NCBI RefSeq assembly: GCF_000155735.2
Contig: NC_020908.1
Coordinates: 1,555,001 to 1,619,000 of the forward strand
Origin: Octadecabacter arcticus 238
Lineage (GTDB): Bacteria > Pseudomonadota > Alphaproteobacteria > Rhodobacterales > Rhodobacteraceae
Length of the DNA stretch: 64,000 bases
Direction: 5' to 3'
Of this stretch, positions 45,193 to 54,241 are shown piece after piece; the first letter of the stretch is position 1, and each line of letters starts with the position of its first letter. The notes under the pieces are model-generated. The model had not been told where the DNA came from. It was given only the letters and a program-made list of their open reading frames with translations, and did not search any database. The position numbers were made by a program, and so were the translations under genes.

Positions 45193-45665
45193 GAACATAG
45201 ATTGATTATCTGGGATGGATGATTGTCTAATTTTGAGTTTGAAGTATTCGGTATCCCTGATGCCCCTGGCTCGTTTGCGGATCATTCCTATACTGACATT
45301 ACCAGCCTCTATCCTGGCGCTTGTCAGCTTGTGTTTCGCGTAGTTGCATATGCCCACACAATGTTTTCTTAGGGATTTTGCGAACTTTTTCAGATAGAGC
45401 ATGTGTGACTGATCTGCGATCAGGCACCAATTTTCCAGTTGCTCTGACATCCCCTCAAATGATGGGGCGCTCCACAGAGCCTGAAGCTGTTCTTTTAAGA
45501 CGTAAAGCGTATTCAGGTTGCTATTGCTCTCCAGCAACGTTTGCAGCTTGTTACTTTGTTTTTCATTCAACTTATCCGCATTTTTGAGCAACAGATAATG
45601 CGTGCCCTTCATCAACTCTTTACCACTTGGATCGGCCTTCCTGAACTCAAGGCGACGCTGATTAT

Positions 45666-47154
45666 GGCTATTTCGCGATTTGTGTGGGTAGTTTGTTTTC
45701 CGGTCACTCAACGATAGCCCTAGATGTTGTGGTGTAGGGCGACGCTTGCAGGTGGCTGAGTTTGCCAGAGATCAGATAGGCCATGAGGATGAGGTTGCGT
45801 GGTTTTCGATATCCTCTGGCGCGCGCCTTGGCGGCTTGGATTAAGCCGTTGATGGCCTCAACTGAGCCATTGCTCAGGGCGCTTTCAAAGCTGTTAAGGA
45901 TACCATACCAGTGGGTTTTCAGGGTCAGGGCGAGCTTCTTGAAGGGCGCTAGCTTGCTGCGGCGCGCCCATCGGAACCATGCGGTGAGCCGCTCTTCGGC
46001 CTCGGCGCGCGTGGTCGCCGCTGCAAAGATGTCGCGCAGCGCTTCCTTCAAGCGGAAGGCGCGCCCTGTCTTCAGCTGCATGCGTGATAGCGTGTGGTGC
46101 TGTGCAATCTGTTTTTTGGTCCACTTCTTTTTGTCCTTGAGCCACATCCATCGGCTTCGTTTCAGGGCGGGCTCTGCGCGCACCTCAGCACGCCTGACTT
46201 CTTCCAGCGCGGCGTTGGCCAGCTGGATGACGTGGAACCTGTCGAAGGTGATGGCCGCGTTCGGCAGATGCCGACCGATACCAGCAATATAGGCCCTGCT
46301 CATGTCGATGCAGGCGGCAGTGATGGCGTCCGGATCGCCACCATGGGTACGGAGGTCTGCAGTGAAAGTCTTGACCGTGCCCGCATCGCGGCCTTCACAG
46401 GCAAAGAGCAGTCTTCCCGCCTTGAGATCATGGAACAGGGTGATGTAATTGTGGCCGCGCCGCGCTGCTGTCTCGTCGATCCCGACAGCCGTCACGTCGC
46501 TGAAGTCCTCCAGCTCGCGCGCAGCCGGGACGTAGTGGTCAAGCACGCGCCATGACCGGTCGTCCCCGATCTCGAGAAGATCGGCTATGGCCTTCACCGG
46601 CATCTCTTTGGCCAGAGCGATCACGAAGGCCTCGAACAATTGGCTGAAGCCGCTGCCACTGCGCGCCCAGGGAACCGTGATCTGCCCTGTCTTGCCGCAT
46701 GCGCTACAGGCAACACGGGGAACGGAGGCGTGGATGAAAGCCTTGTGCTCAATGAAGCGCAGATGCTCCCAGGTCCGGGGCCGCGTGTCATGGACCGGCT
46801 GATCGGCCGCGCCACAGGACGGGCAGGCAAACCGGGTGCCAGGCTTGAAGCGGATCTCGAAGTGGATCTCCTTTGCCTTGGTATCGAAGCGCACGTCGGA
46901 AACGCTCCAGGGCGCTTGCAGACCAAGCGCAATCGTAAACAAGTTTGTCTCGGGCCCCATGGTTCCCCTCCATCTTCTGATCTGTGGGAACTATATTCTA
47001 CCTTGCGACATCGCAGACGCCAACAGATCCGGCGCGTCAGGCGCTGCGATATGTGAGGTCTACGCGCTAGACGCGCCTCACCTCGCGACCACAACATCTG
47101 GTGACAGCATCAAAAGGCCATCGCAGGCCTACCCACACAATTCGCGAAGGGACC
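45666..47154 (-). mobile_element. ISL3-family element (inner), complete
   Basis: Imperfect inverted repeats GGCTATTTCGCGATTTGTGT (left) and GGTCCCTTCGCGAATTGTGT (inverted, right), flanked by the 8-bp duplication CTGATTAT (45658-45665 and 47155-47162). It is inserted in the transposase gene of the outer ISL3. Length 1489 bp. Confidence 0.95.
45704..46960 (-). CDS. ISL3-family transposase
   Basis: 418 aa, intact. N-terminal zinc finger FACPSCGAADQPVHDTRPR with a second pair in VACSACGKTG, then helix-turn-helix. The DDE core has Asp in AVGIDETAARRGHNY, Asp in ACIDMSRAYIAG and Glu in NGSVEAINGLIQAAKARARG. The DRFHVIQLANAALEEVRR motif is diagnostic of ISL3. It is the only potentially active transposase of this nested block. 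Confidence 0.95.
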   Translation of the reverse strand: MGPETNLFTIALGLQAPWSVSDVRFDTKAKEIHFEIRFKPGTRFACPSCGAADQPVHDTRPRTWEHLRFIEHKAFIHASVPRVACSACGKTGQITVPWARSGSGFSQLFEAFVIALAKEMPVKAIADLLEIGDDRSWRVLDHYVPAARELEDFSDVTAVGIDETAARRGHNYITLFHDLKAGRLLFACEGRDAGTVKTFTADLRTHGGDPDAITAACIDMSRAYIAGIGRHLPNAAITFDRFHVIQLANAALEEVRRAEVRAEPALKRSRWMWLKDKKKWTKKQIAQHHTLSRMQLKTGRAFRLKEALRDIFAAATTRAEAEERLTAWFRWARRSKLAPFKKLALTLKTHWYGILNSFESALSNGSVEAINGLIQAAKARARGYRKPRNLILMAYLISGKLSHLQASPYTTTSRAIVE

Positions 47155-48010
47155 CTGATTATGGATAGCCTTGCTGTAGTTTTTCATGACGTGGAAACGG
47201 TCAAATACGATGTCGGCCATCGGCAAGGACTCCCTGACAGCCTTTTGGTAGGCAGGCCCCATATCCATCGACACGGCCTTTATTTTATGGGCTGTATCTG
47301 GCTGCAGCTGTTTCAAAAACCTTGAAAAAACTTCGGCAGTTCGACCGGCTTCCACCCAGATCAGATGCCCTCCGACCATATCGTAGACCACCGTCATATA
47401 GTCATGACCTTTCGCCCGGGCCACTTCATCGACACCAATGTATTCCAAGCCAGCAAGCTGTGCGGGATCAAGCGCAGGGAGCGTTTCCATCAGGTATGCC
47501 TTGTCGATATTCTTTACCGTCTCCCATCGTATACCTAAATGCCTGGAGACAGCCAGAATGGATAAATGACGGCACAATCCACTGATAAGATGGCAAAATC
47601 GATGGGTGAAACGGCACCCTTTATCAACAGAAGGACACGCCTCAATGCGGCGCTCACCCTTGCTAATAAAAACCTGCGCTAGCTCAATCTCAATCACACA
47701 AGGATACCCAAAAAACGGGATGTCGTTTACTTGTCGGCGAATATGTTGGTTGATGCTACCCTTCTTGCCGGTTGCAGGGTCTATAGCGCTCCTGCGGGCA
47801 TCCCGACTGCACTGAACAATAACCTTCGCACAGTCTTCAGCCAGCTCAATTTCATTTACACGTTGCCCCTTCAGGCGTAAAATATGTTGCGAGATGTCGA
47901 TGGTCATATACCTGCCCTATGAAAAGTTGTCAGAAACCTAACATATCAACAGGTTACTTGATGGTCGGAATCTTTTCTTACTCAACAAAGCGGAGAAGAG
48001 CCTGCTTACA

Positions 48011-48320
48011 TCAGTTTTATAGCAAGATTAGAATGGGTTGAGACATGCGGCGACGCAGCATAATCTTGCCGGAAGCCCCTACTGCCAGATCGACGTGAAC
48101 GGCCCTGAGCCTATCTTTGTCTTGTCCACGGCGAATGGCAGGATTAAGCCCTCGTAGATGATCCTGCAACGAGCAGGAATGTCCGCAATCGGGTCATGCC
48201 AAATTCTAGTTGCGTGATTTGCTTGTATTGATCATCAGCGGCGCCCCGGTTCCATACTCGTGGGAGTTATGGACTTTACGGGTGACGCAAAATCACTAGG
48301 CATCGACCATTCAGCTCTAA
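48011..48320. other. region between ISL3 and IS5, possible coding relic
   Basis: About 310 bp. On the plus strand a short frame (about 48044-48160) reads HNLAGSPYCQIDVNGPEPIF and VLSTANGRIKP before a stop. This looks protein-like but is too short to name; it may be a scrap of a host gene broken by the ISs. Nothing else recognisable. Confidence 0.3.
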
Positions 48321-49251
48321 GAGTCTGATTCAAAACTAACTGAATGTTCTCAATTCCTTGCGAGATGCCGTGTGACGCGTCTGATATGCGCGATGAGGAT
48401 CCAAGCCTCTGCGCTTGCGATGGATTTCTCCCAATCTTTCGATAGGCGGCGACATCGGTTCAGCCAGGCGAAGGTGCGCTCGACGACCCACCGCCGCGGC
48501 AGAACTTCAAATCCCTCCGCGGTGTCAGAGCGTTTGACGATCTGGACGGTCCATCGGCCGAGGGCCTTTAGCGCGTCCCTCCGTTTGGGTCCTGCATACC
48601 CGCCATCCGCAAATACATGTCGCAATGATGGATAGCGCGAGGCGATAATTTTAAGCACATCGGGTGCGCCGTCGCGGTCCTGAATTCCGGCACTGTGGAC
48701 CACCAAGCCTATCAGCAATCCAACCGTGTCGGTTACGATGTGGCGCTTGCGGCCCTTGATCCGTTTGCCCGCATCATAGCCCTTAATACCGCCGCTTTCA
48801 GTGGTTTTGACGCTCTGGCTATCGATGACCCCTGCCGTTGGCTGGGCTTTGCGGTTCTCGGCCAGACGCGCGGCTTCGACCAGCTTCTGGTTTATCTCAT
48901 CAAGCACCCCGTCATCGCGCCACGCGTAGAAATAGCCCCGAACCGTTGAAACTGGCGGGAAGTCGTTCGGTAACATCCGCCATTGGCATCCGGTTGTTGC
49001 AATGTAGAGGAGCGCGTCGACCACCTCGCGTAAACATGTTGTACGGGGCCGACCAGTTGTCTTGGGTGGCGGCATTGAAGGCGCTATCAACGCCCATTCC
49101 GTATCGTTCATATCGCTTGCGTATTTATCGCCTTTTCGGTCGTGTTGACGGCGGGTGAGTTCAGTCCAAGACATTGTGATCTCCATTCAGCTTCACAACC
49201 GAACAGAATCACAAAATAATTAACTCACTCAAATAGTTTTAAATCGGGCTC
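48321..49251 (-). mobile_element. IS5-family element (IS1031-like), complete
   Basis: Inverted repeats GAGTCTGATTCAAAACT (left) and GAGCCCGATTTAAAACT (inverted, right), flanked by the 3-bp duplication TAA (48318-48320 and 49252-49254), as known for the IS1031 subgroup (TNA). It sits exactly at the stop codon of the CMD-family gene without shortening it. Confidence 0.9.
48350..49186 (-). CDS. IS5-family transposase (single ORF)
   Basis: 278 aa; start uncertain (MSWTELTRRQ at 49174 is the likely one). DDE residues: Asp in GVIDSQSVKTTESGG, Asp in VFADGGYAGPKRRD, Glu in RWVVERTFAWLNRCRRLSKD. Full length, apparently active; different from the two-ORF IS5 type at 2-2.8 kb. Confidence 0.93.
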   Translation of the reverse strand: MEITMSWTELTRRQHDRKGDKYASDMNDTEWALIAPSMPPPKTTGRPRTTCLREVVDALLYIATTGCQWRMLPNDFPPVSTVRGYFYAWRDDGVLDEINQKLVEAARLAENRKAQPTAGVIDSQSVKTTESGGIKGYDAGKRIKGRKRHIVTDTVGLLIGLVVHSAGIQDRDGAPDVLKIIASRYPSLRHVFADGGYAGPKRRDALKALGRWTVQIVKRSDTAEGFEVLPRRWVVERTFAWLNRCRRLSKDWEKSIASAEAWILIAHIRRVTRHLARN

Positions 49252-49634
49252 TAAGCAATATCCTCGAATACTTTGCCTGCGACCCTGAAGCACTCAAGCG
49301 CCTGCGGGACGCCACAATAAATGCCTATGACGTGGATGATTGCACGAATTTCTTCCTTTGAGACGCCGTTGTTTATCGCTCCACGGCAATGGGTTTCCCA
49401 TTCGGCCATTTTCCCAAGTGCGCCAATCATTGATAAGTTCATCATAGAACGGGTCTTCGCGTCGATCACATCATCGCCCCACCCGAAGCCCCAGCACCAT
49501 GCGGTCATCGCTTCCTGAAATGGCCGCGTGAAATCATCCGCAGCGGCCAGATTTTTCTCGACATACTCCGAGCCGAGTGTCGCTTTTCGCTGCTCTAATC
49601 CCTTGAGGAACAAGTCCTCATCGAAAGTGCTCAT
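49251..49634 (-). CDS. carboxymuconolactone decarboxylase family protein
   Basis: 127-aa all-helical protein of the CMD/AhpD family: FTRPFQEAMTAWCWGFGWGD, DAKTRSMMNLSMIGALGKMA, EWETHCRGAINNGVSKEEIR, AIIHVIGIYCGVPQALEC. The arrangement is that of 4-carboxymuconolactone decarboxylases rather than CxxC-bearing AhpD. Its stop codon TAG overlaps the first base of the IS5 element, so the product is unchanged. The cupin gene upstream (92 bp) may be in the same operon. Substrate unknown. Confidence 0.87.
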   Translation of the reverse strand: MSTFDEDLFLKGLEQRKATLGSEYVEKNLAAADDFTRPFQEAMTAWCWGFGWGDDVIDAKTRSMMNLSMIGALGKMAEWETHCRGAINNGVSKEEIRAIIHVIGIYCGVPQALECFRVAGKVFEDIA

Positions 49635-49726
49635 GTGTCATCCTCTAAGTTTGATTGCGACGTACTTGGTCTGGCCTTAGTTCAAGAGCCCAAAATGCCT
49701 GATGCGGTACCGTGTGAGGATGTCTG

Positions 49727-50077
49727 CTATAGCTTAAAGTCAAAGTGCTTGCGCACTGGCTCTTCAATTTTCCATGTCCCTTTGAAATCAGCTTCTACAA
49801 CGAAGGCATCGCCGGCCCGAACCGTTACAGACGTTCCGCCATCTGGTGTAATTACGATGCGGCCAGAGATCATGTGGACGAATTCATAAGCTGTGTATGT
49901 TGCATGGTAGGTGCCAGGTGTTGCTTCCCACACGCCCGATAGCATGGTGCCGTCCGAGTTCGTATGTAAAGCCCAAGTACGCATTGTCGGATTTCCGTCA
50001 ACGACAACCCAGCCGTCTAGGTCGTTGGTGTCTGGGGTGGTGTTAGCATTAACTGAGAGTTTGGTGATTGCATTCAT
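49727..50077 (-). CDS. cupin domain protein (EutQ/DUF861 type)
   Basis: 116-aa single cupin of the Cupin_3 group: GDGTMLSGVW-like SDGTMLSGVWEATPGTYHA, YEFVHMISGRIVITPDGG and AGDAFVVEADFKGTWKIEEP. Metal-binding His/Glu of motif 1 (YEFVHMISG) are present. Small cupins of this kind often act as lyases, isomerases or regulators in sugar or amino-acid pathways. Likely co-transcribed with the downstream CMD-family gene. Confidence 0.85.
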   Translation of the reverse strand: MNAITKLSVNANTTPDTNDLDGWVVVDGNPTMRTWALHTNSDGTMLSGVWEATPGTYHATYTAYEFVHMISGRIVITPDGGTSVTVRAGDAFVVEADFKGTWKIEEPVRKHFDFKL

Positions 50078-50779
50078 TTGTGTGGCCTTTGGCGATTAAA
50101 TTGCACTGGTTGGTTGAATAGAGAAATGAGGGGTTGCTTCTTATGGGTTGAAGTTTTGCACAGCTTAACCCATGCATAAATTTGCACCACCAAGAAAACA
50201 GCCCTTGGCGCCACCACAGAGAACTCATAATTTGTTCGCATTGCAATCATCGGTGGACACAGCGGCGAAAGTCTCCTTCTCACCCTTTGTGGCAGAATAA
50301 AACGCGCAAGCTTGAAGTGTTTGGGTCCTTCCGAGGCTCTTTTTACACAGGGGAAATGCGCACCCCGTTGCATGCAACTCACGGTAAATTTTGAGAGTGC
50401 AAGTTTAGGTTCTTGTTGTTGTTAAAGTGCGACGTGTTCAGAGCATTTCTGACATTCATGGACTGCCCAGAAACGTTCAGGCTGAAAGATCAGTTCGAGG
50501 AGTGGGGCTCTCGTGTCTGGATTGTCTTATCCAGTATGTGGCTGTTTAGCGATACGGGTGCCGTTGCCTTTTACTGCAATCGCGTACAGCGCAAGACAAC
50601 GGCGAGGGTTGGATCTTTTCCTGCTAGGTCGTGATGGACCGTGGAGGAGTAGGGTTGCCCTCATTTTGTCCAATGACCTGAAGAGATATTTGGGCTTCAG
50701 GTACGTATGGCAAGACAATGCAGAACAGACATCTGCCATTCAGCCCCATTATTTTTCATCAAGGCTTCGATGATTGGCG
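50078..50779. other. intergenic region, no gene supported
   Basis: About 700 bp. Short frames (for instance 50413-50634) have no recognisable domain or good RBS. The second copy of the 18-bp repeat (50444-50461) is here. Nothing else of note; possibly a decayed gene. Confidence 0.4.
50444..50461. repeat. 18-bp repeat, copy 2
   Basis: Identical in 18 bases to 40752-40769 and followed by a similar GACTGCCCAG stretch. The nearest minus-strand gene downstream is the cupin gene (start 50077). Confidence 0.5.
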
Positions 50780-51226
50780 TTAAGATTGAGCCGCTCGGGC
50801 CTCTTCGATAAGCGCCACTATCTTGTCATTGCCCGCCCCACGAATACGCGCATCAAGAATATCTTGGGCATTGCTGAGATCATCCCCAACGACAATCAAA
50901 GCCACCATGCCCATGCTCTCGTGAGGTTGGCAGACGACTGCCGTCAAGCCTGTCTCAGTTACGATGTACTCAACGTCCTGATTCATTCTTCCCCTAAAGG
51001 CTTCTTGTCCTTCGGGGATCGCATCTTTTACGGATTGCGCGTTGTGGGACCTATCAGTTGCTATAAACCTGATCACATCGCCAACTTCGGCGCGGATCAG
51101 CTCTTGGCTGAAGACCATACGATCACCAGCCTCATTTTCGTTTAGTAACTGGATTTCGATGGTTTCAGCAAAGGCTGGAACAGCGGATCCAATGAGCAGA
51201 GCTGCTGTCATAAGTAATTTGCGCAT
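50780..51226 (-). CDS. pseudoazurin (type I blue copper protein)
   Basis: 148 aa from MRKLLMTAALLIGSAVPAFA, a clear signal peptide, so periplasmic. Cupredoxin with copper ligands His in ATDRSHNAQSV, Cys and His in VVCQPHESMGM and Met in the same loop. ETIEIQLLNENEAGDRMVFS is a usual pseudoazurin start. It donates electrons to periplasmic reductases such as NirK or to cytochrome c peroxidase. No denitrification gene is adjacent; the dihaem peroxidase at 28.5 kb is a possible partner. ATG at 51226 is preferred over the longer frame. Confidence 0.9.
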   Translation of the reverse strand: MRKLLMTAALLIGSAVPAFAETIEIQLLNENEAGDRMVFSQELIRAEVGDVIRFIATDRSHNAQSVKDAIPEGQEAFRGRMNQDVEYIVTETGLTAVVCQPHESMGMVALIVVGDDLSNAQDILDARIRGAGNDKIVALIEEARAAQS

Positions 51227-51406
51227 TTTCGCGACTCCAAATTGATATATCTTCGTTAGCAAATAAGATCGATCACGGCAATTTCACCTCCAGATCATTG
51301 TATGGCGACAGTATGGCGCAGACGCCCTAAACACTCCAACGAAGCAATCTCTATTTGAATGGTGTTAGGGGGCATGGCTTTTGTTCGAGGGCTCGTGGCT
51401 ACACCA

Positions 51407-51446
51407 CTGCGTTATCCCACGCGTTCGAGCGTGTGTGGTAACGCAG
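51407..51446. repeat. imperfect palindrome upstream of pseudoazurin gene
   Basis: CTGCGTTATCCCACGC and GCGTGTGTGGTAACGCAG face each other around TTCGA, giving a 40-bp imperfect inverted repeat. It could be a hairpin, an IS end remnant or a terminator without T-run. It lies between the pseudoazurin promoter region and an IS3 remnant. Confidence 0.5.
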
Positions 51447-51546
51447 AAGAGCTCTAACCAATTGGCCGTGGTTGAAAGCTGCCTTGTATATTGCAGGATC
51501 CTGGTGTGAACTTCGTCCCGTTTTCCGGACAGTTTGCTTATTGACC

Positions 51547-52230
51547 CTATGCTGCCATTTTCCAAGTCATATCTTCGAAAGCCTGTTTTGGCGTTTTGTA
51601 GCCGACGCCTGAATGACGGCGCTGGCGGTTGTAGAAGACCTCAATGTATTCGAAGATGGCGGCCTTGGCCTCAGCGTGTGTTCTAAAGCGCCGCTGGTGA
51701 ACCATCTCCTTTTTCAATGAAGCAAAGAAGCGTTCCATCGGCGCATTGTCGAGGCATTGGCCCTTGCGGCTCATGGATTGAGTGAGTTTCGCCTTTTTGA
51801 TCAGCTTGCGATAGTCCCCGCCAGCATATTGGCCGCCCCTATCGGAGTGGTGTATCAATCCCGGAACCGGGCCTCTGCGTCCCAGAGCCATCTCGAGGGC
51901 GGCGCAGCAAAGCTCCGCACGCATGTGATCCTCCATCGCCCAACCGACGATCTCACGCGTGGCTATGTCCTTCACGCCAGCCAGATAAAGCCAGCCTTCG
52001 TCCGTGTCGATATAGGTGATATCCGCCAGCCAAACGGCATTAGGCGTCTGGCTGTGGAATTTCTGTTCCAACAAGTTTGGGGATGGCTTCAGCTTATGAT
52101 TGCTGTCCGTTGTGATTGGCTTTCTACGCTTGCGAAGAAGCGGGGACACCTTGTGTTCCTTCATTATTCTCGCAACACGGCGCTCGGAGACGACCTCACT
52201 ATCCGCCAGTAAGTCTTGGTGAATACGCTT
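51547..52230 (-). pseudogene. IS3-family orfB, N-terminally truncated
   Basis: About 205 codons from MKEHKVSPLLRKRRKP remain, with a few more codons upstream (SERRVARIMKEH), before a junction at about 52230 with an IS66 right-end relic. The DDE core is complete: Asp in WLADITYIDTDEGW, Asp in HHSDRGGQYAGGD, Glu in DNAPMERFFASLKKE, ending KQAFEDMTWKMAA. The usual N-terminal HTH_21 part and orfA are missing. The left terminal region lies near 51510-51540 (TTTTCCGGACAG). Confidence 0.82.
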
Positions 52231-52288
52231 TGAGACTCACATCAAAACTGACAAAAACCCGTTATCGGCTGGGGTACTTGGAAATTAC
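52231..52288 (+). mobile_element. IS66 right-end relic
   Basis: GAGACTCACATCAAAACTGA to a degenerate CTTGGAAATTAC matches the terminal about 60 bp (45133-45192) of the complete IS66 element with a few mismatches. It truncates the IS3 orfB. The rest of this IS66 copy is gone. Confidence 0.8.
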
Positions 52289-52388
52289 AATTTTTAAGTA
52301 GTTTGGGAAGACCTCAGGTCAACTTCTGATTTGCTCAGGTAGGGGCTATCTATTGCGTCTGACTAATACTGCGTTGGGATGGCTAAGG

Positions 52389-53775
52389 GAGTTATTGTCA
52401 AATCTGGTGTTTGAGTATTGTTGGTCATGCGGTGATCTGGTCGGGGTTTGTGGTTTCGATTCCGTCTTTGAACGTGACGCCTGTGATGACTTTTGCGAGG
52501 TAGTCAAAGCCGCGTAGCTTCCTCCAATTTTGCTCAGCACATTGCCCCAGTTTGAACATCATGTGCAGCATGCCATCGCGTGACAGGCAGCCCTTTGAAC
52601 GCTTGGTACGATGCCGGATCGTCGCGAAGGCCGATTCAATTGGATTGCTAGTGCGGATGCTTTGCCAATGCTGCGCCGGGAAGTCGAAGAATGCCATGAG
52701 TTCCTCACGATCTTTTTGCAGGCATAGTGTGGCCTTGGGGTATTTGGGTTCGTAGGTTTTGATGAACAGATCGAACGCCTTTTCTGCATCGACTTTGGTC
52801 TCGGCCTGCCAGATGTCGTGCAGCGCGGCCTTGGCTTTTGGCTGAGACAGCTTGGGTAAACAATTGAGCACGTTCATCGTTTTGTGTTGCCAACAGCGTT
52901 GATGGCGGGTCTCAGGATAGACTTCGTCCATGGCCGCCCAAAACCCCATGGCACCGTCCCCGATGGCCAGTTTGGGCGCATTCATGCCTCGGCTTTTGAG
53001 GTTAAGCAGAACCTCGCGCCAGCTCTGCGTGGACTCGCGCACCCCATCCTCAATTGCCAGAAATCGCTTCTTGCCACGGGCAGTTACCCCAATAATAACA
53101 AGGGCACAGAGCTTGTCATCCTCGCCCCGAAGGCCGCTGTGAACGCCGTCGGCCCAGATATAGACGATGGGCTCGTCATCTAACTCAGCGCCTTTCCAAG
53201 CCTCGTATTCATTGGCCCAATCGCGTTTTAAACGCGAAACCGTATTAGCCGACAAGCCAACGGCATCTGGGCCCAGAAGAACCTTGAGGGCGGGAGCCAT
53301 CTCGCCGCTGGAGATCCCTTTGAGGTAAAGCCATGGCAAGGCCGCTTCCAGCGTCTTCGTGCGGCGCACATAGGGCGGCACCAGGGCAGACCGGAATGTC
53401 ACCGGTGTGCCGTCCTTGGACCGAACCTTTGGAATGCGCACGCTCACAGGGCCAATGCCCGTTTGAAACGGGCGGGCCGGATGATGTCCGTTACGCACGA
53501 CTGCCGCGTGACCGGCATCGGTGCGTAAGCCGGTAAATTGCGCCAAATAACTGACAAGCTCAGCCTCAACTGCTGTCGCGATCAATTGTTGTGCTCCCGT
53601 TTTCAGCAACTCCGTCAACGCGTCCGTCATCTCGTCTCGACGCGCAAAATCAACAATGTTAGTAGTTCCCATGGTGGTGTATCTCCTTTGGTTGGGCTGC
53701 TGTCTTCCAACAACAATTCAACCAGATACGCCGCCAACCTTCAAACCACTCAAACACCAGATTCAGTCATAGCTC
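52389..53775 (-). mobile_element. IS256-family element, copy 1
   Basis: 1387 bp; end GAGTTATTGTCAAATCTGG at the left and, inverted at the right, GAGCTATGACTGAATCTGG. Flanked by the 9-bp duplication TGGCTAAGG (52380-52388 and 53776-53784). The second copy, same length and inverted, lies 466 bp away. Confidence 0.95.
52425..53672 (-). CDS. IS256-family transposase, copy 1
   Basis: 415 aa, mutator-type. DDE: Asp in VYIWADGVHSGLRGEDD, Asp in LAIGDGAMGFWAAMDE, Glu in RTSNPIESAFATIRHRT. RCWQHKTMNVLNCLPK is the family motif. GGAGATACACCACC precedes the ATG. The protein is identical to copy 2. Confidence 0.95.
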   Translation of the reverse strand: MGTTNIVDFARRDEMTDALTELLKTGAQQLIATAVEAELVSYLAQFTGLRTDAGHAAVVRNGHHPARPFQTGIGPVSVRIPKVRSKDGTPVTFRSALVPPYVRRTKTLEAALPWLYLKGISSGEMAPALKVLLGPDAVGLSANTVSRLKRDWANEYEAWKGAELDDEPIVYIWADGVHSGLRGEDDKLCALVIIGVTARGKKRFLAIEDGVRESTQSWREVLLNLKSRGMNAPKLAIGDGAMGFWAAMDEVYPETRHQRCWQHKTMNVLNCLPKLSQPKAKAALHDIWQAETKVDAEKAFDLFIKTYEPKYPKATLCLQKDREELMAFFDFPAQHWQSIRTSNPIESAFATIRHRTKRSKGCLSRDGMLHMMFKLGQCAEQNWRKLRGFDYLAKVITGVTFKDGIETTNPDQITA

Positions 53776-53821
53776 TGGCTAAGGTTACCGTCTGGGTAGT
53801 TCATTTTTAGATAACGAACGC

Positions 53822-54118
53822 TTAATCGTGTTCACCGTCACGACTGCGACCTGATCCACGCGCAAATAACGTCGGTTTTTTCGCGGCGGTAGTATACGTT
53901 GCTACCGTGATTGCTGCTGCGGCTATCAAGACAGAATGACCAATAATGCTTGCTGCCAGCAGGGTATAGCTTCCGATTGCAACGGCAAAAGTTACGGCCC
54001 ACATTAGCGCAAGAGCCTGCAAAACATAATGGCGCACAGCAACATCGGAAATGTGACGAAGCGGACTTACTTCAGCATTAAATATAAAATTCCATCCTTG
54101 AACGATTTGTTTTCTCAT
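53822..54118 (-). CDS. small membrane protein between inverted IS256 copies
   Basis: 98 aa with an AAGGAG ribosome site 7 bp before the ATG. Two hydrophobic helices (LQALALMWAVTFAVAIGSYT and LLAASIIGHSVLIAAAAITV) follow a polar N-terminus, and the C-terminus is basic and hydrophilic (RGSGRSRDGEHD). Family not recognised. It survives on the 466-bp host segment between two IS256 copies. Confidence 0.65.
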   Translation of the reverse strand: MRKQIVQGWNFIFNAEVSPLRHISDVAVRHYVLQALALMWAVTFAVAIGSYTLLAASIIGHSVLIAAAAITVATYTTAAKKPTLFARGSGRSRDGEHD

Positions 54119-54241
54119 CTAACATCTCCTTGTTATCAGCTAAGGTGTATATGTTCGCGGCTCAAACTAATGACTGACTTGTATGAATTTAGCATCCCCA
54201 ATCAGTCTTCTGTAGGATTTTTAGTGGATGTATGACCCATA

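Larger units (their letters stand above)
43549..47907 (-). pseudogene. outer ISL3 transposase, split by two insertions
   Basis: The N-terminal part (47155-47907) holds IGVDEVARAKGHDYMTVVYD and SMDMGPAYQKAV (two DDE Asp), then FDRFHVMKNYSKAIHNQ. After the inner ISL3 (45666-47154) it continues RRLEFRKADPSGKELMKG to IPDNQSMF, then the IS66 element intervenes, and the last codons YLKS-stop lie in the left end at about 43572-43580. Removing both insertions restores one continuous frame, so the inactivation is caused only by the insertions. Confidence 0.9.
43538..48002 (-). mobile_element. ISL3-family element (outer), containing an IS66 and another ISL3
   Basis: The ends GGCTCTTCTCCGCTTTGTTG (left) and the same sequence inverted (right) are flanked by the perfect 8-bp duplication TGCTTACA (43530-43537 and 48003-48010). 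Its transposase gene is split into three parts by the two inner elements. A truncated sister copy is at 20937-21163. Confidence 0.95.

Noticed and set aside
51227..51300. FNR/NnrR-type box before the pseudoazurin gene
   Set aside because: TTGATATATC and TTGCCGTGATCGA are near-matches only; no half-site pair of proper symmetry was found.
51370..51500. tRNA-like stretch on the minus strand (AATTGGTTAGAGC resembles a D-arm)
   Set aside because: No matching acceptor, anticodon or T arms could be folded, so the similarity is considered accidental.
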